From positions 5,237,001-5,301,000 of the forward strand of contig NZ_VIWT01000001.1 of the NCBI RefSeq assembly GCF_007829815.1: 64,000 nt of DNA. Direction: 5' to 3'. Positions within the stretch are counted from its first letter, which is position 1. The number at the start of each line of letters is the position of its first letter. This DNA is from Kitasatospora viridis (GTDB lineage Bacteria > Actinomycetota > Actinomycetes > Streptomycetales > Streptomycetaceae). The translations under genes were made by a program, and so were the position numbers. The notes under the pieces were generated by a model that was not told the DNA's origin, searched no databases, and saw only the letters and a list, made by a program, of their open reading frames with translations. This document shows, piece by piece, positions 53,325-62,139 of the stretch.

Positions 53325-55445
53325 TCAGCCCTGCTGCGCCTGCTCCGCGAGCAGCCCGCGCAGCCGGGTGGTGCGGGGCGCGGCGGGCCGCTCGGCGACG
53401 GCCTGCGCCAGCGCGGGCCCGGCCGCGTGCACCACCGAGAGGTGCCGCTCGGCCCGCCCGAACGCGGTGTACACCCACTGCCGGGTCAGCCCGGCCGCGG
53501 CCTCCTCCGGCAGCACCACCACGGCGGCCGGCCAGCGCCGCCCCAGCGCCTGGTGCACCGTCAGCGCCCAGCCGTGCCGCAGCCGGTCGACCCGGTCCGG
53601 CGCCAGCACCAGCTCGGAGCCGTCGTCGAGCCGCAGCCGCAGCCCGGCCTGGTCGCCACCGGCCACCCGGCCGGGGTGGTTGATCCCGGGCACCGGCGAG
53701 TAGACCACCCGGTCGCCCGGGTCGAAGCCGGCGAACCGTCCGGGGCCGGGGTTCAGCCGTGCCTTGGCGGCGGCGTTCAGCGCCCGGGTGCCGCCGGGGC
53801 CGCCGTGCCCGGGGGTGAGCAGCACGGTCTGCTCGGCGGGGATGCCGAGCGCGCGCGGGATCGAGTCGGTGAGCAGCTGCACGGCCCGGTGCACGGCCTC
53901 GCCGGACTCCCGGGCGGTGAGGATCACCACCTCCTTCTCCGGCGCCTCGACCGCGGTCAGCTCGCCGACGCCGATGCCGGAGACCAGCTCGCCGATCGGC
54001 CCGAGGTCGGGGGTGCGGGAGGCCACCACGGGGCAGGCCTTGGCGGCCAGCAGGTCGGCGAAGAGCCGCCCGGGGCCGGCCGACCAGAGCTGGCCGGGGT
54101 CGCCGCTGAGCACCAGCCGGGTGCCGTCGGCCAGCGCCTCCAGCAGGGTGGCGGCCTGCTCCAGGTCGAGCAGCGGGGCGTCCTGGACGATCAGCAGGTC
54201 GAGCGCGAGGAAGCCGTCCTCGGTGCGGTCCACGGTGCCGAGCAGCTCGGCCAGGGTGACCGACTCCGGCTCGCCGAGCGCCTGGCGCCCGTAGTCGGTC
54301 CAGGAGGCGGCCCGGACCCGCAGACCGAGGCCGCGGGCGGCCCGCAGCAGGGCGGCCGACTCGCCGAGCGCGGCGGCGTCACCGGTGTGCAGCACGAGGG
54401 GCGCGGCGGCGACGGCCCGCACCAGGGCGGCGGCCGAGGCCGAGCCGGCCTGTTCGGCGGCCCGCTCCCAGTCGATGCCGCCCTGGGCACCGTCCTCCCT
54501 GTCGGCGCCCTCGGGGTCGCCGGTGAAGGTGGCGAGCAGTCGGGCCAGCCCTTCGGCGGCCTCCTCCTCGGCCTGGGCGATCCGCTCCAGCGCGAACAGC
54601 AGCCGCATCGGCGGCTCCTCGTCCTCGGCCACGGGGCGGGCGCCGGGCCCGGTCTCCTCCTCCTGGTAGGGCAGGATCCGGCCGTCCTCGACGGCGGCCT
54701 GCACCGCCTCGTCCGCATCGGGCAGCGAGAACTTCGCCAGGCCGGCCCGCAGTTCGTCGACGGTGAGCGCGGAGTGGCCGCGCAGCGCGGCCTGTTCGAG
54801 CAGCCAGCCGGCCAGCGCCCGGCCGCGACGCGGGTCGCCGGGGCCGCCGGCGGGGCCGAGCAGCGCCTGGGCGAAGCCGTCCGCCTGTTCGGGGCGGACC
54901 CCGGGCAGGCCGAGCAGCGCCCACGGGTCCTGCTGGAGCAGGGCGGGCGCGTCCTCGCCGAGTGCGGTGAGCGCGGCCTTGGCCAGCCCGTCGGCGGCCG
55001 CGGCGGGCGCACCGCCGTGGGTGAGCAGCTGCACGGTGGCGCGCAGCGCGTCCGCCGGAAGCTCCAGCACGGGGGCGGCGGGGGCAGTCGCCTGCTGCGG
55101 TTCCGCGGCGGGCCGCTGCGGCTCGCCGCCGGTGGTGGACGCGGGCCCGGTGGCGCGGGAGCGGGCTGACGGTCCGTCGGATCCGTCGCGCTGCTCAACC
55201 GCCCGCACGGCCTCGGCGAGCGCGGCCAGCTGGGCGGCCTTGCGCGCCGGGTCCGGTGCGGAGGTGAACCGAGCGGCCTGCCCGGGGGCACCGGCCTCAC
55301 TTCCAGCAGCAGCCGCCGCCTGCTCGCCTGCCTGCTCGGAGCCCTCGGCCGCCTGCCCGGGGGCTCCGTCGGCGGCCGCACCCCCGTCCGCCTCGCTCCG
55401 GGGTTCGGGCACCGGCCCGCCGGCCGGGTCCTGCGTCTGACTCAC
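53325..55445 (-). CDS. RecD2-like superfamily 1 helicase homologue, nucleotide site degenerate
   Basis: 706 residues. The N-terminal 110 are Ala/Gly/Glu/Gln-rich and disordered. Residues about 125-260 contain helix-hairpin-helix-like segments (LLGLPGVRPEQADGF), then the two RecA-like domains of RecD: motif III-like LVLSGDPGQLWSAGPGRLF near 455, and the C-terminal HGWALTVHQALGRRWPAAVVVL near 630, typical of UvrD_C_2. Where RecD2 has Walker A the segment reads LVLHTGDAAALGESAALL, with no GKT, and the Walker B region is VQDAPLLD rather than DEAS. It is probably not an active ATPase. The GTG start overlaps the aldo/keto reductase stop. Confidence 0.8.
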   Translation of the reverse strand: MSQTQDPAGGPVPEPRSEADGGAAADGAPGQAAEGSEQAGEQAAAAAGSEAGAPGQAARFTSAPDPARKAAQLAALAEAVRAVEQRDGSDGPSARSRATGPASTTGGEPQRPAAEPQQATAPAAPVLELPADALRATVQLLTHGGAPAAAADGLAKAALTALGEDAPALLQQDPWALLGLPGVRPEQADGFAQALLGPAGGPGDPRRGRALAGWLLEQAALRGHSALTVDELRAGLAKFSLPDADEAVQAAVEDGRILPYQEEETGPGARPVAEDEEPPMRLLFALERIAQAEEEAAEGLARLLATFTGDPEGADREDGAQGGIDWERAAEQAGSASAAALVRAVAAAPLVLHTGDAAALGESAALLRAARGLGLRVRAASWTDYGRQALGEPESVTLAELLGTVDRTEDGFLALDLLIVQDAPLLDLEQAATLLEALADGTRLVLSGDPGQLWSAGPGRLFADLLAAKACPVVASRTPDLGPIGELVSGIGVGELTAVEAPEKEVVILTARESGEAVHRAVQLLTDSIPRALGIPAEQTVLLTPGHGGPGGTRALNAAAKARLNPGPGRFAGFDPGDRVVYSPVPGINHPGRVAGGDQAGLRLRLDDGSELVLAPDRVDRLRHGWALTVHQALGRRWPAAVVVLPEEAAAGLTRQWVYTAFGRAERHLSVVHAAGPALAQAVAERPAAPRTTRLRGLLAEQAQQG

Positions 55446-56422
55446 AGTTCGTTCCAGTCCTGATCGGGGTAGCGGCGCACCGGCGCCGAAATGTCGTCCA
55501 GCGCGCCGCGGATCTCATCCGGAAGCGTAAGCGCCTCCACCGACAGGGCCGCCGCCAGCTGGGCCCCGGTGCGGGCGCCGAGCACGGCGGCGGACACCCC
55601 GGGCCGGTCGCGCACCCAGGAGAGCGCCACCGCCAGCGGGCTGCTGGCCAGCCCGTCGGCGGCGGTGGCGAGCGCGTCGACGATCCGCCGGGACCGCTCG
55701 CCGAGGTAGGGCTGGACGAACCCGGAGAGGTACGGCGAGCTTGCCCGGGAGTCGGCCGGGATGCCGTGCCGGTACTTGCCGGTGAGCACTCCGCGCCCGA
55801 GCGGCGAGGAGGCGAGCAGGCCGATCCCGGCGTCCAGCGCGGCCGGCAGCAGCTCGCGCTCGATCCCGCGCTGGAGCAGCGAGTACTCCATCTGGCAGCC
55901 GGCCAGCGGCACCCGGCCCGGCACGGCGCGCTGCCAGGTGGCGGCCTTGGCCAGCTGCCAGCCGCTGTAGCCGGCCACCGCCGCGTACCGGGCCCGGCCG
56001 GAGCCGACGGCGAGGTCCAAGGCGTGCAGGGTCTCCTCGGCCGGGGTGGCGGGGTCGAAGGCGTGCACCTGCCAGAGGTCCACGTAGTCGGTGCCGAGCC
56101 GGCGCAGCGAGGCGTCCAGGGCGGCGAGCAGCCGGCCCCGGGAGGTGTCCACCCGGCGGTCGGCGCCGTGGGCGCCGCCGGACTTGGTGGCGATCACCAG
56201 TTCGGAGCGCGGGACCAGACTCTCCATCAGGCGGGCGAGCAGGTACTCGGCGCCGCCGTCGGAGTACACGTCGGCGGTGTCCACCAGGGTGCCGCCGGCG
56301 TCGACGAACTGCTTGAGCTGCTCGGCGGCGCCGTCCTCGTCGGTGTCCGCGGTCCAGGTCATGGTGCCCAGCGCCAGCCGGGAGACCCGCAGGCCGGTGT
56401 GGCCCAGGTTGCGTTGTTGCAC
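55442..56422 (-). CDS. Aldo/keto reductase
   Basis: 326 residues from the GTG at 56422, where the conserved N-terminus QQRNLGHTGLRVSRLALGTM begins; the frame extends to 56494 without similarity. A (beta/alpha)8 NADPH-dependent reductase. The catalytic tetrad is only partly recognisable: D and Y in LVDTADVYSDG near 53-58, K in IATKSGG near 82 and H in WQVHAFDP near 119. Substrate unknown. It is the first gene of a two-gene unit with the RecD-like gene, the stop and start overlapping. Confidence 0.9.
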   Translation of the reverse strand: MQQRNLGHTGLRVSRLALGTMTWTADTDEDGAAEQLKQFVDAGGTLVDTADVYSDGGAEYLLARLMESLVPRSELVIATKSGGAHGADRRVDTSRGRLLAALDASLRRLGTDYVDLWQVHAFDPATPAEETLHALDLAVGSGRARYAAVAGYSGWQLAKAATWQRAVPGRVPLAGCQMEYSLLQRGIERELLPAALDAGIGLLASSPLGRGVLTGKYRHGIPADSRASSPYLSGFVQPYLGERSRRIVDALATAADGLASSPLAVALSWVRDRPGVSAAVLGARTGAQLAAALSVEALTLPDEIRGALDDISAPVRRYPDQDWNEL

Positions 56423-56573
56423 GGCGACAGGACACCCCCTCGATTCGGTGAGTCCGAGCGTAGCCGCCGGTCGGCGCAATGTGACGCGCGCCACGCCTAC
56501 CGGTCAGTAGCATGCCGGTCGCCGACCCGGCTAGCGTGACCCTGCAACGGCCCCTCGGGAAAGGCGCGCACCC

Positions 56574-57620
56574 ATGCGACTCGGCATCAACCTCGGCTAC
56601 TGGGGACTCGGCCTGGACGCCGACAACATCGCGGTGGCCCAGGAGGCCGACCGGCTCGGCTACGCGGTCTGCTGGGCCGCGGAGGCGTACGGCTCGGACG
56701 CGGCCACCGTGCTCTCCTACGTCGCCGCCAAGACCGAGCGGATCGACGTCGGCTCGGCGATCTTCCAGATCCCGGCCCGCACCCCGGCGATGACGGCGAT
56801 GACCGCCGCGACCCTGGACACCCTCTCGGGCGGCCGGTTCCGGCTCGGCCTCGGGGTCTCCGGCCCGCAGGTCTCGGAGGGCTGGTACGGCGTCAGGTTC
56901 GACAAGCCGCTGGCCCGCACCCGGGAGTACGTGGAGATCATCCGCAAGGCGATGTCCCGCGAGCGGCTGGTCCACCAGGGCGCCAACTGGACCCTGCCGC
57001 TGCCCGGCGGCCCGGGCAAGGCGCTGAAGCTGACGGTGCACCCGGTGCGCGAGCGGATCCCGCTCTACATCGCGGCGATCGGCCCGAAGAACCTGGAGCA
57101 GACCGGCGAGCTGGCCGACGGCTGGCTGGGCATCTTCTTCTCGCCCGAGCACGCCGACCAGTCGCTGGAGCCGCTGCGGGCCGGCCGGGCCAAGGCGGGC
57201 CTGACGCTGGACGGCTTCGACCTGTGCCCCACCGTCAACATCGCGGTCGGCGAGGACGTGGCGGCGCTGGCCGACTCGCTGCGCGACTACGTGGCGCTCT
57301 ACATCGGCGGCATGGGCAGCAAGGAGAAGAACTTCTACAACCAGCTGGCCCGGCGGATGGGCTACGAGCAGGCCGCCGAGGAGGTCCAGCAGCGCTACCT
57401 GGCCGGCGACAAGCAGGGCGCGGCGGCGGCCGTGCCGCAGGAGCTGATCGACTCGGTCTCGCTGCTCGGCGGCACCGAGCGGATCGCCGACCGGATGCGG
57501 GCCTACGCCGACGCGGGCGTCACCACGCTGACCCTGGCCCCGGCCGGCTGGACCTTGGACGAGCGGATCACCGCGCTGCGCACCGGCGTGGCCGCCCTGG
57601 AGCTGGCCGGCCTGGCCTGA
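56574..57620 (+). CDS. LLM-class F420-dependent oxidoreductase
   Basis: 348 residues, a luciferase-like (beta/alpha)8 protein of the F420-binding type: MRLGINLGYWG at the N-terminus, GSAIFQIPARTPAMTAMTAA near 62, LSGGRFRLGLGVSGPQ near 85 and IYIAAIGPKN-like near 163. Such enzymes transfer hydride from reduced F420 to diverse substrates. The start ATG is preceded by GGGAAAGG. It is divergent from the reductase gene and convergent with the CorA-like gene (13 bp apart). The substrate cannot be inferred. Confidence 0.92.
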   Translation: MRLGINLGYWGLGLDADNIAVAQEADRLGYAVCWAAEAYGSDAATVLSYVAAKTERIDVGSAIFQIPARTPAMTAMTAATLDTLSGGRFRLGLGVSGPQVSEGWYGVRFDKPLARTREYVEIIRKAMSRERLVHQGANWTLPLPGGPGKALKLTVHPVRERIPLYIAAIGPKNLEQTGELADGWLGIFFSPEHADQSLEPLRAGRAKAGLTLDGFDLCPTVNIAVGEDVAALADSLRDYVALYIGGMGSKEKNFYNQLARRMGYEQAAEEVQQRYLAGDKQGAAAAVPQELIDSVSLLGGTERIADRMRAYADAGVTTLTLAPAGWTLDERITALRTGVAALELAGLA

Positions 57621-57633
57621 CGGCCCGGCCGGG

Positions 57634-58464
57634 CTACAGCCAGCCCCAGCGCTTGAACAGCCGGTGCAGCACCCCGCAGGCCAGCGCGGTCGCACCGGCG
57701 CCCAGCGGGTAGCCGTAGGGCACCGCCGCCTGACGGTCCACCAGCGCGTAGCCGGCCAGCAGCACCGGCGGCACGGCGAGCGCGGCCCAGGCGGTGGCCC
57801 GCTGCGCGGTGCTGCCGGGCGTCCCGCGGCGCGGTCCGGCCGGCCGGGCCGCGGGCGGGCGCGCGGTGGCGCCGGCCGGTGCGGGCGGTGGTGCGCAGGC
57901 GGCGGCCAGCCGCTCGGTGGGCTCGCGCAGCGCGGGCAGCAGTCCGGTGGAGAGCTCGTGCAGCGGGCCGAGCACCTGGCGGGCCGCGGCGGTCAGCACC
58001 CGGGAGCCGGGGCGCTCGGCCAGCGCGGCCAGGTACTCGTCGGCGGTGGCCGCGCAGACCGCGTGCAGCACCGCGACCGGCCCGTGCGCCAGTAGCCGGG
58101 GCTGCTGCTCCAGCCGGGCCCGCAGGCCGCGCATCGGCCCGGGCGGTCCGTGACGCACCGTCAGCACGAAGCCCTCGCCGACCAGCAGCACGAGCTGACC
58201 GGTGGTCATGGCGGCGCCGTCGCGCTGAACGGTCGTCAGCACCACCAGCAGCGCGTCCGCGAGCCGGGTCACGCCCGGTGCGCGGGGCGCGCGCAGGGCC
58301 TGCGCCACGGTCCCGGCGGGCAGCCCGGCCACCGCCCCGACCTGGGTGAACTCGGCCTCGCCGGGGTCCGCGAGGCCGATCCACACGAAGCCGCCGTCGG
58401 TGCCCGGGGTGCCGGCGGCGGCGAGCCGGCGACCGTCCTGGTAGCGGGCGGAGTCGGTGATCAC
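57634..58464 (-). CDS. CorA-like protein lacking the GMN motif
   Basis: 276 residues. The N-terminal part resembles the cytoplasmic CorA domain (FVWIGLADPGEAEF..., AQALRAPRAPGVTRLADALL, VLTVRHG). The C-terminus has two hydrophobic helices (AALAVPPVLLAGYALV and GAGATALACGVLHRLF) and ends KRWGWL like CorA. Between them, where CorA has YGMNF and the periplasmic loop, this reads only YGYPLG, so the selectivity filter is missing. The long coiled-coil stalk is also shortened and replaced by a Pro/Ala-rich linker. It is probably not an Mg2+ channel. Conserved beside the mshC cluster in streptomycetes, as far as I recall. Confidence 0.8.
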   Translation of the reverse strand: MITDSARYQDGRRLAAAGTPGTDGGFVWIGLADPGEAEFTQVGAVAGLPAGTVAQALRAPRAPGVTRLADALLVVLTTVQRDGAAMTTGQLVLLVGEGFVLTVRHGPPGPMRGLRARLEQQPRLLAHGPVAVLHAVCAATADEYLAALAERPGSRVLTAAARQVLGPLHELSTGLLPALREPTERLAAACAPPPAPAGATARPPAARPAGPRRGTPGSTAQRATAWAALAVPPVLLAGYALVDRQAAVPYGYPLGAGATALACGVLHRLFKRWGWL

Positions 58465-58520
58465 GCTTCATTGTGGCCCGGGCGGGGCCCCGGGGCCGGG
58501 AACGGCTCGCGGCCACCCCT

Positions 58521-58532
58521 TAGGCTGGGGGC
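58521..58532 (+). promoter_or_regulatory. -10 element of a leaderless promoter
   Basis: TAGGCT at 58521-58526 is followed by 6 bp and the ATG at 58533. There is no separate ribosome site apart from the G-run overlapping the spacer. Confidence 0.5.
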
Positions 58533-59237
58533 ATGCCCACACTGCTGCTGGTACGCCATGGCCGGTCGACCGCGAACTCCGAGGGGATCCTCGCCGGTTG
58601 GACCCCGGGAGTGGAGCTGGACGAGGCGGGCCGGGAGCAGGCCGCCGGGCTGGTCGGCCGGCTCGACGGGGTGCCGCTGGCGAAGGTGGTGAGCAGCCCG
58701 CTGGAGCGCTGCCGGCAGACCCTGGAGCCGTTGCTGGCGGCCCGTCCGGAGCTCGGCGAGCCGGCCGTGGACGAGCGGTTCGGCGAGTGCCACTACGGCG
58801 AGTGGACCGGTCGCAAGCTCGGCGAGCTGGCCAAGGAGCCGCTCTGGCGCACCGTCCAGGACCACGCCTCGGCGGCGGCCTTCCCGGGCGGCGAGTCGCT
58901 GCGCGCGCTCAGCCACCGCACGGTGGCGGCGGCCCGCGAGTGGGACGAGAAGGTCGCCGCCGAGCACGGCGCGGACGCCGTCTGGCTGGCCTGCACCCAC
59001 GGCGACGTGATCAAGGCGATCGTGGCCGACGCGCTGGGCCTGCACCTGGACCACTTCCAGCGGATCAACGTGGACCCCTGCACGGTCACCGCGATCCGCT
59101 ACACCCCGCTGCGGCCGTTCCTGCTGCGGATGGGCGACACCGGCACGCTGACCGGCCTGCGGCCCGCGCCCGCCCGCGAGGGCGGCGAGCCGGTGGCCGA
59201 GGGCGACGCGGCGGTCGGCGGCTCCACCGGGCGCTAG
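58533..59237 (+). CDS. Histidine phosphatase family protein (MSMEG_4193 type)
   Basis: 234 residues. The phosphohistidine motif LVRHGRSTAN is near residue 6, the second arginine in SSPLERCRQT near 55, the acid residue in ERFGECHYGEW near 83, and the second histidine in CTHGDVI near 152. This is the phosphoglycerate-mutase-like subgroup found with DUF3090 and SCO1664-like genes in actinobacteria. Physiological substrate unknown. The C-terminal 30 residues are disordered. The three genes that follow are on the same strand. Confidence 0.92.
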   Translation: MPTLLLVRHGRSTANSEGILAGWTPGVELDEAGREQAAGLVGRLDGVPLAKVVSSPLERCRQTLEPLLAARPELGEPAVDERFGECHYGEWTGRKLGELAKEPLWRTVQDHASAAAFPGGESLRALSHRTVAAAREWDEKVAAEHGADAVWLACTHGDVIKAIVADALGLHLDHFQRINVDPCTVTAIRYTPLRPFLLRMGDTGTLTGLRPAPAREGGEPVAEGDAAVGGSTGR

Positions 59238-59340
59238 CCCGCACGCCGTAGGGTGAGGAGGCGCCCGGAGCCCGGAGCAGCCGCCCTGCCAGACCCCGTT
59301 CCAGACCCAGTTCTACGTTCTACACAACCGGAGCGAGAGA

Positions 59341-59901
59341 GTGCCCCGACAGGTCTTCTACTACGACCAGCCCGAGCGGTTCGTGGCCGGCACGGTCGGC
59401 CAGCCCGGCTCGCGGGCGTTCTTCCTGCAGGCCAGCGCGCGCGGCCGGATCACCAGCGTGCTGCTGGAGAAGACCCAGGTGGCGGCGCTGGCCGAGCGGG
59501 TCGACGAGGTGCTGGACGAGGCGCTGCGGCGCAGCGGCGGCGAGGCGTCGATCCCGGCGGTGGCGCCCGCCGAGCTGATCGACAGCGCCCCGCTGGACCT
59601 GCCGCTGGAGCAGGAGTTCCGGGTCGGCACGATGGCGCTGGCCTGGGACGCCGGCGACGGCCGCCTGGTGGTCGAGGCGCAGGCGGCGCTGGAGGAGACC
59701 GAGGACGAGGAGGAGCCGGTCTTCGACGACGAGAACGGCCCGGACCTGCTGCGGGTGCGGCTCACCGGCGCGATGGCCCGGGTCTTCGCCAAGCGGGCGC
59801 TGGAGCTGGTGGCCGCCGGCCGCAAGCCCTGCCCGTTCTGCAACCTGCCGCTCGACCCGGAGGGCCACATCTGCCCGCGCCAGAACGGGTACAAGCGCTG
59901 A
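59341..59901 (+). CDS. DUF3090 family protein
   Basis: 186 residues (TIGR03847/DUF3090). It opens PRQVFYYDQPERFVAGTVGQPGSR, typical of the family, and ends with a zinc-ribbon-like CPFCNLPLDPEGHICPRQNGY. Function unknown; the family is confined largely to actinobacteria and sits with MshC. The GTG start is preceded by GGAGCGAGAG. Its stop overlaps the probable start of the next gene (CTGA). Confidence 0.92.
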   Translation: MPRQVFYYDQPERFVAGTVGQPGSRAFFLQASARGRITSVLLEKTQVAALAERVDEVLDEALRRSGGEASIPAVAPAELIDSAPLDLPLEQEFRVGTMALAWDAGDGRLVVEAQAALEETEDEEEPVFDDENGPDLLRVRLTGAMARVFAKRALELVAAGRKPCPFCNLPLDPEGHICPRQNGYKR

Positions 59902-60764
59902 ACGCCGACCAGCCCGCCGACACCGGCGCCGCGATACCGCAGGCCGACCCGGCCGGCACGGCGGCGCTGGCCGCCGACCCGGCCACCGCGCTGGAGCTGC
60001 TGCGCTCCGGCGAGCTCACCGTGCACGGGCAGCTGACCGAGGCCTCCAACACGGTGCTCTACTGCTCCGTCGCGCTGGCCGGGGTGAGCGCGCCCTGCGT
60101 CTACAAGCCGGTGCGCGGCGAGCGCCCGCTCTGGGACTTCCCGGACGGCACGCTGGCCGGGCGCGAGGTGGCCGCCTACGAGCTGTCGGCCGCCTCCGGC
60201 TGGGCGCTGGTGCCGCCGACCGTGCTGCGCGAGGGCCCGTTCGGCCCGGGCATGGCGCAGGTCTGGGTGGAGCCGGACCCGCAGGCCGGGCCGATCCTCG
60301 CGCTGCAGGACCCCGAGGGGCCGGAGCCGGGCTGGCTGCCGGTGCTGCGGGCCGAGGTGGCGGACGGCCGGGAGGCGCTGCTGGTGCACGCCGACGACCA
60401 GCGGCTGCGCCGGATGGCGGTGCTGGACGCGGTGCTCAACAACGCCGACCGCAAGGGCGGCCACCTGCTGGCGGCCGCCGACGGCCGGATCTACGGCATC
60501 GACCACGGGGTGACCTTCGCCGCCTCCGGCAAGCTGCGCACCCTGCTCTGGGGCTGGGCCCGGCAGCCGCTGACCGAGGAGGCGGTGGCGGTGCTGGAGC
60601 GGCTGGCGGCCGAGCTGGACGGCGCGCTGGGCGCGCGGCTGGCCGAGCACCTGACGCCGGCTGAGCTGACGGCGGCTCGGCGGCGGACCGCGGAGCTGCT
60701 GTCCACCGGGCGCCACCCGCTGCCCTCCCAGGAGTGGCCGTCCATCCCCTGGCCACCCGTCTGA
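59898..60764 (+). CDS. SCO1664-family protein (TIGR03843)
   Basis: About 288 residues. Conserved segments: LELLRSGELTVHGQLTEASN near the N-terminus, CVYKPVRGERPLWDFPDGTL, and AVLDAVLNNADRKGGHLL...IYGIDHGVTF, which resemble a phosphotransferase (PI3/4-kinase or HipA-like) fold with N-x-D and H-x-x-x-F type residues. Function unproven. No ATG, GTG or TTG lies suitably near the N-terminus. A CTG at 59898 overlaps the DUF3090 stop as CTGA, analogous to ATGA junctions elsewhere, and I take it as the start; the conserved part is safe in any case. Confidence 0.85.
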   Translation: MNADQPADTGAAIPQADPAGTAALAADPATALELLRSGELTVHGQLTEASNTVLYCSVALAGVSAPCVYKPVRGERPLWDFPDGTLAGREVAAYELSAASGWALVPPTVLREGPFGPGMAQVWVEPDPQAGPILALQDPEGPEPGWLPVLRAEVADGREALLVHADDQRLRRMAVLDAVLNNADRKGGHLLAAADGRIYGIDHGVTFAASGKLRTLLWGWARQPLTEEAVAVLERLAAELDGALGARLAEHLTPAELTAARRRTAELLSTGRHPLPSQEWPSIPWPPV

Positions 60765-60838
60765 TTATTCCCCCGCAGGCGTGTTGAACGTCCGGGAGTG
60801 ACCGACTCCACTTCATTTCGGCCGTTTCCTGCAACAGG

Positions 60839-60869
60839 TTGGCCTTACAAATGATCGCGAGGTTAGAGT
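60839..60869 (+). promoter_or_regulatory. Promoter of mshC, probably leaderless
   Basis: TTGGCC at 60839-60844 (-35-like) and TAGAGT at 60864-60869 (-10), 19 bp apart, ending 7 bp before the ATG at 60877. No ribosome site is present. Confidence 0.6.
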
Positions 60870-60876
60870 CCCTTCC

Positions 60877-62106
60877 ATGCATGCCTGGCCAGCCTCCGAG
60901 GTTCCCGCCCTACCAGGTCAGGGACACCCTCTGCGTATCCACGACACCGCCACCGGCACCATCCGGGAGGTGGTTCCCGAGGGCGACACCGCCCGGCTGT
61001 ACGTCTGCGGGATCACCCCGTACGACGCCACCCACCTGGGTCACGCCGCCACCTACAACGCCTTCGACCTGGTCCAGCGGGTCTGGCTGGACCACGGCCG
61101 GCAGGTGCACTACGTGCAGAACGTGACCGACGTGGACGACCCGCTGCTGGAGCGCGCGGTCGCCACCGGTCAGGACTGGACCAAGCTGGCCGAGCGCGAG
61201 ACGGCGCTCTTCCGCGAGGACATGACCGCGCTGCGGATCCTGCCGCCGAAGCAGTACATCGGCGCGGTGGAGTCGATCCCGTGGATCGTCCCGCTGGTCA
61301 AGAAGCTGCTGGCCAGTGGCGCCGCCTACGAGCTGGACGGCGACGTCTACTTCTCGGTCGAGGCCGACCCGCACTTCGGCGAGGTCTCCGGGCTGACCCG
61401 GGAGCAGATGCTGCCGGTCTTCGCCGAGCGCGGCGGCGACCCGGACCGTCCGGGCAAGCGCCACCCGCTGGACGCGCTGCTCTGGCTCTCGGCCCGCCCG
61501 GGCGAGCCCGCCTGGGACACCGAGCTCGGCCACGGCCGGCCCGGCTGGCACATCGAGTGCGTGGCGATCGCCCTGGAGTACCTGGACATGGGCTTCGACA
61601 TCCAGGGCGGCGGCAGCGACCTGTCCTTCCCGCACCACGAGATGGGCGCCGCGCACGCCCAGGCCGCCACCGGCGCGCACCCGTTCGCCCGGGCCTACGT
61701 GCACGCCGGGATGGTCGGGCTGGACGGGCACAAGATGTCCAAGTCGCGCGGCAACCTGGTGTTCGTCTCGGCGCTGCGCCGCGACGGCGTGGACCCGGCG
61801 GCGATCCGCCTGGCGCTGCTCTCCCAGCACTACCGCAGCGACTGGGAGTGGACCGACGAGGTGCTGGCGCAGGCCGTCGAGCGGCTCGACCGCTGGCGGG
61901 CCGCGGTCTCCCGGCCGGACGGCCCGTCCGCCGAGAAGCTGCTCGCCGAGGTGCGGGCCGCGCTCGCCGAGGACCTGGACGCGCCGGCCGCACTGGCCGC
62001 CGTGGACCGCTGGGCCGCGCTGCAGCAGGCCGACGGCGGCGAGGACGCCGGTGCGCCCGGACTGGTCTCGCGCACCGTGGACGCGCTGCTGGGCGTGGCG
62101 CTCTAG
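60877..62106 (+). CDS. mshC: L-cysteine:1D-myo-inositol 2-amino-2-deoxy-alpha-D-glucopyranoside ligase
   Basis: 409 residues. MshC joins cysteine to GlcN-Ins with ATP, the third step of mycothiol synthesis. It is a class I cysteinyl-tRNA-synthetase relative: the HIGH-like motif CGITPYDATHLGHAATY is near residue 44 (zinc-binding C44), and KMSKSRGN near 288. W-H-I-E-C near 226 and H-H-E near 252 give the other zinc ligands. It lacks the tRNA-binding C-terminal domain of CysS and begins directly at a probable transcription start. MshC is the thiol-specific hallmark of actinobacteria. Confidence 0.97.
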   Translation: MHAWPASEVPALPGQGHPLRIHDTATGTIREVVPEGDTARLYVCGITPYDATHLGHAATYNAFDLVQRVWLDHGRQVHYVQNVTDVDDPLLERAVATGQDWTKLAERETALFREDMTALRILPPKQYIGAVESIPWIVPLVKKLLASGAAYELDGDVYFSVEADPHFGEVSGLTREQMLPVFAERGGDPDRPGKRHPLDALLWLSARPGEPAWDTELGHGRPGWHIECVAIALEYLDMGFDIQGGGSDLSFPHHEMGAAHAQAATGAHPFARAYVHAGMVGLDGHKMSKSRGNLVFVSALRRDGVDPAAIRLALLSQHYRSDWEWTDEVLAQAVERLDRWRAAVSRPDGPSAEKLLAEVRAALAEDLDAPAALAAVDRWAALQQADGGEDAGAPGLVSRTVDALLGVAL

Positions 62107-62139
62107 CCCGGCGCCTGACCGACCGTCAGCGCCTGACCG

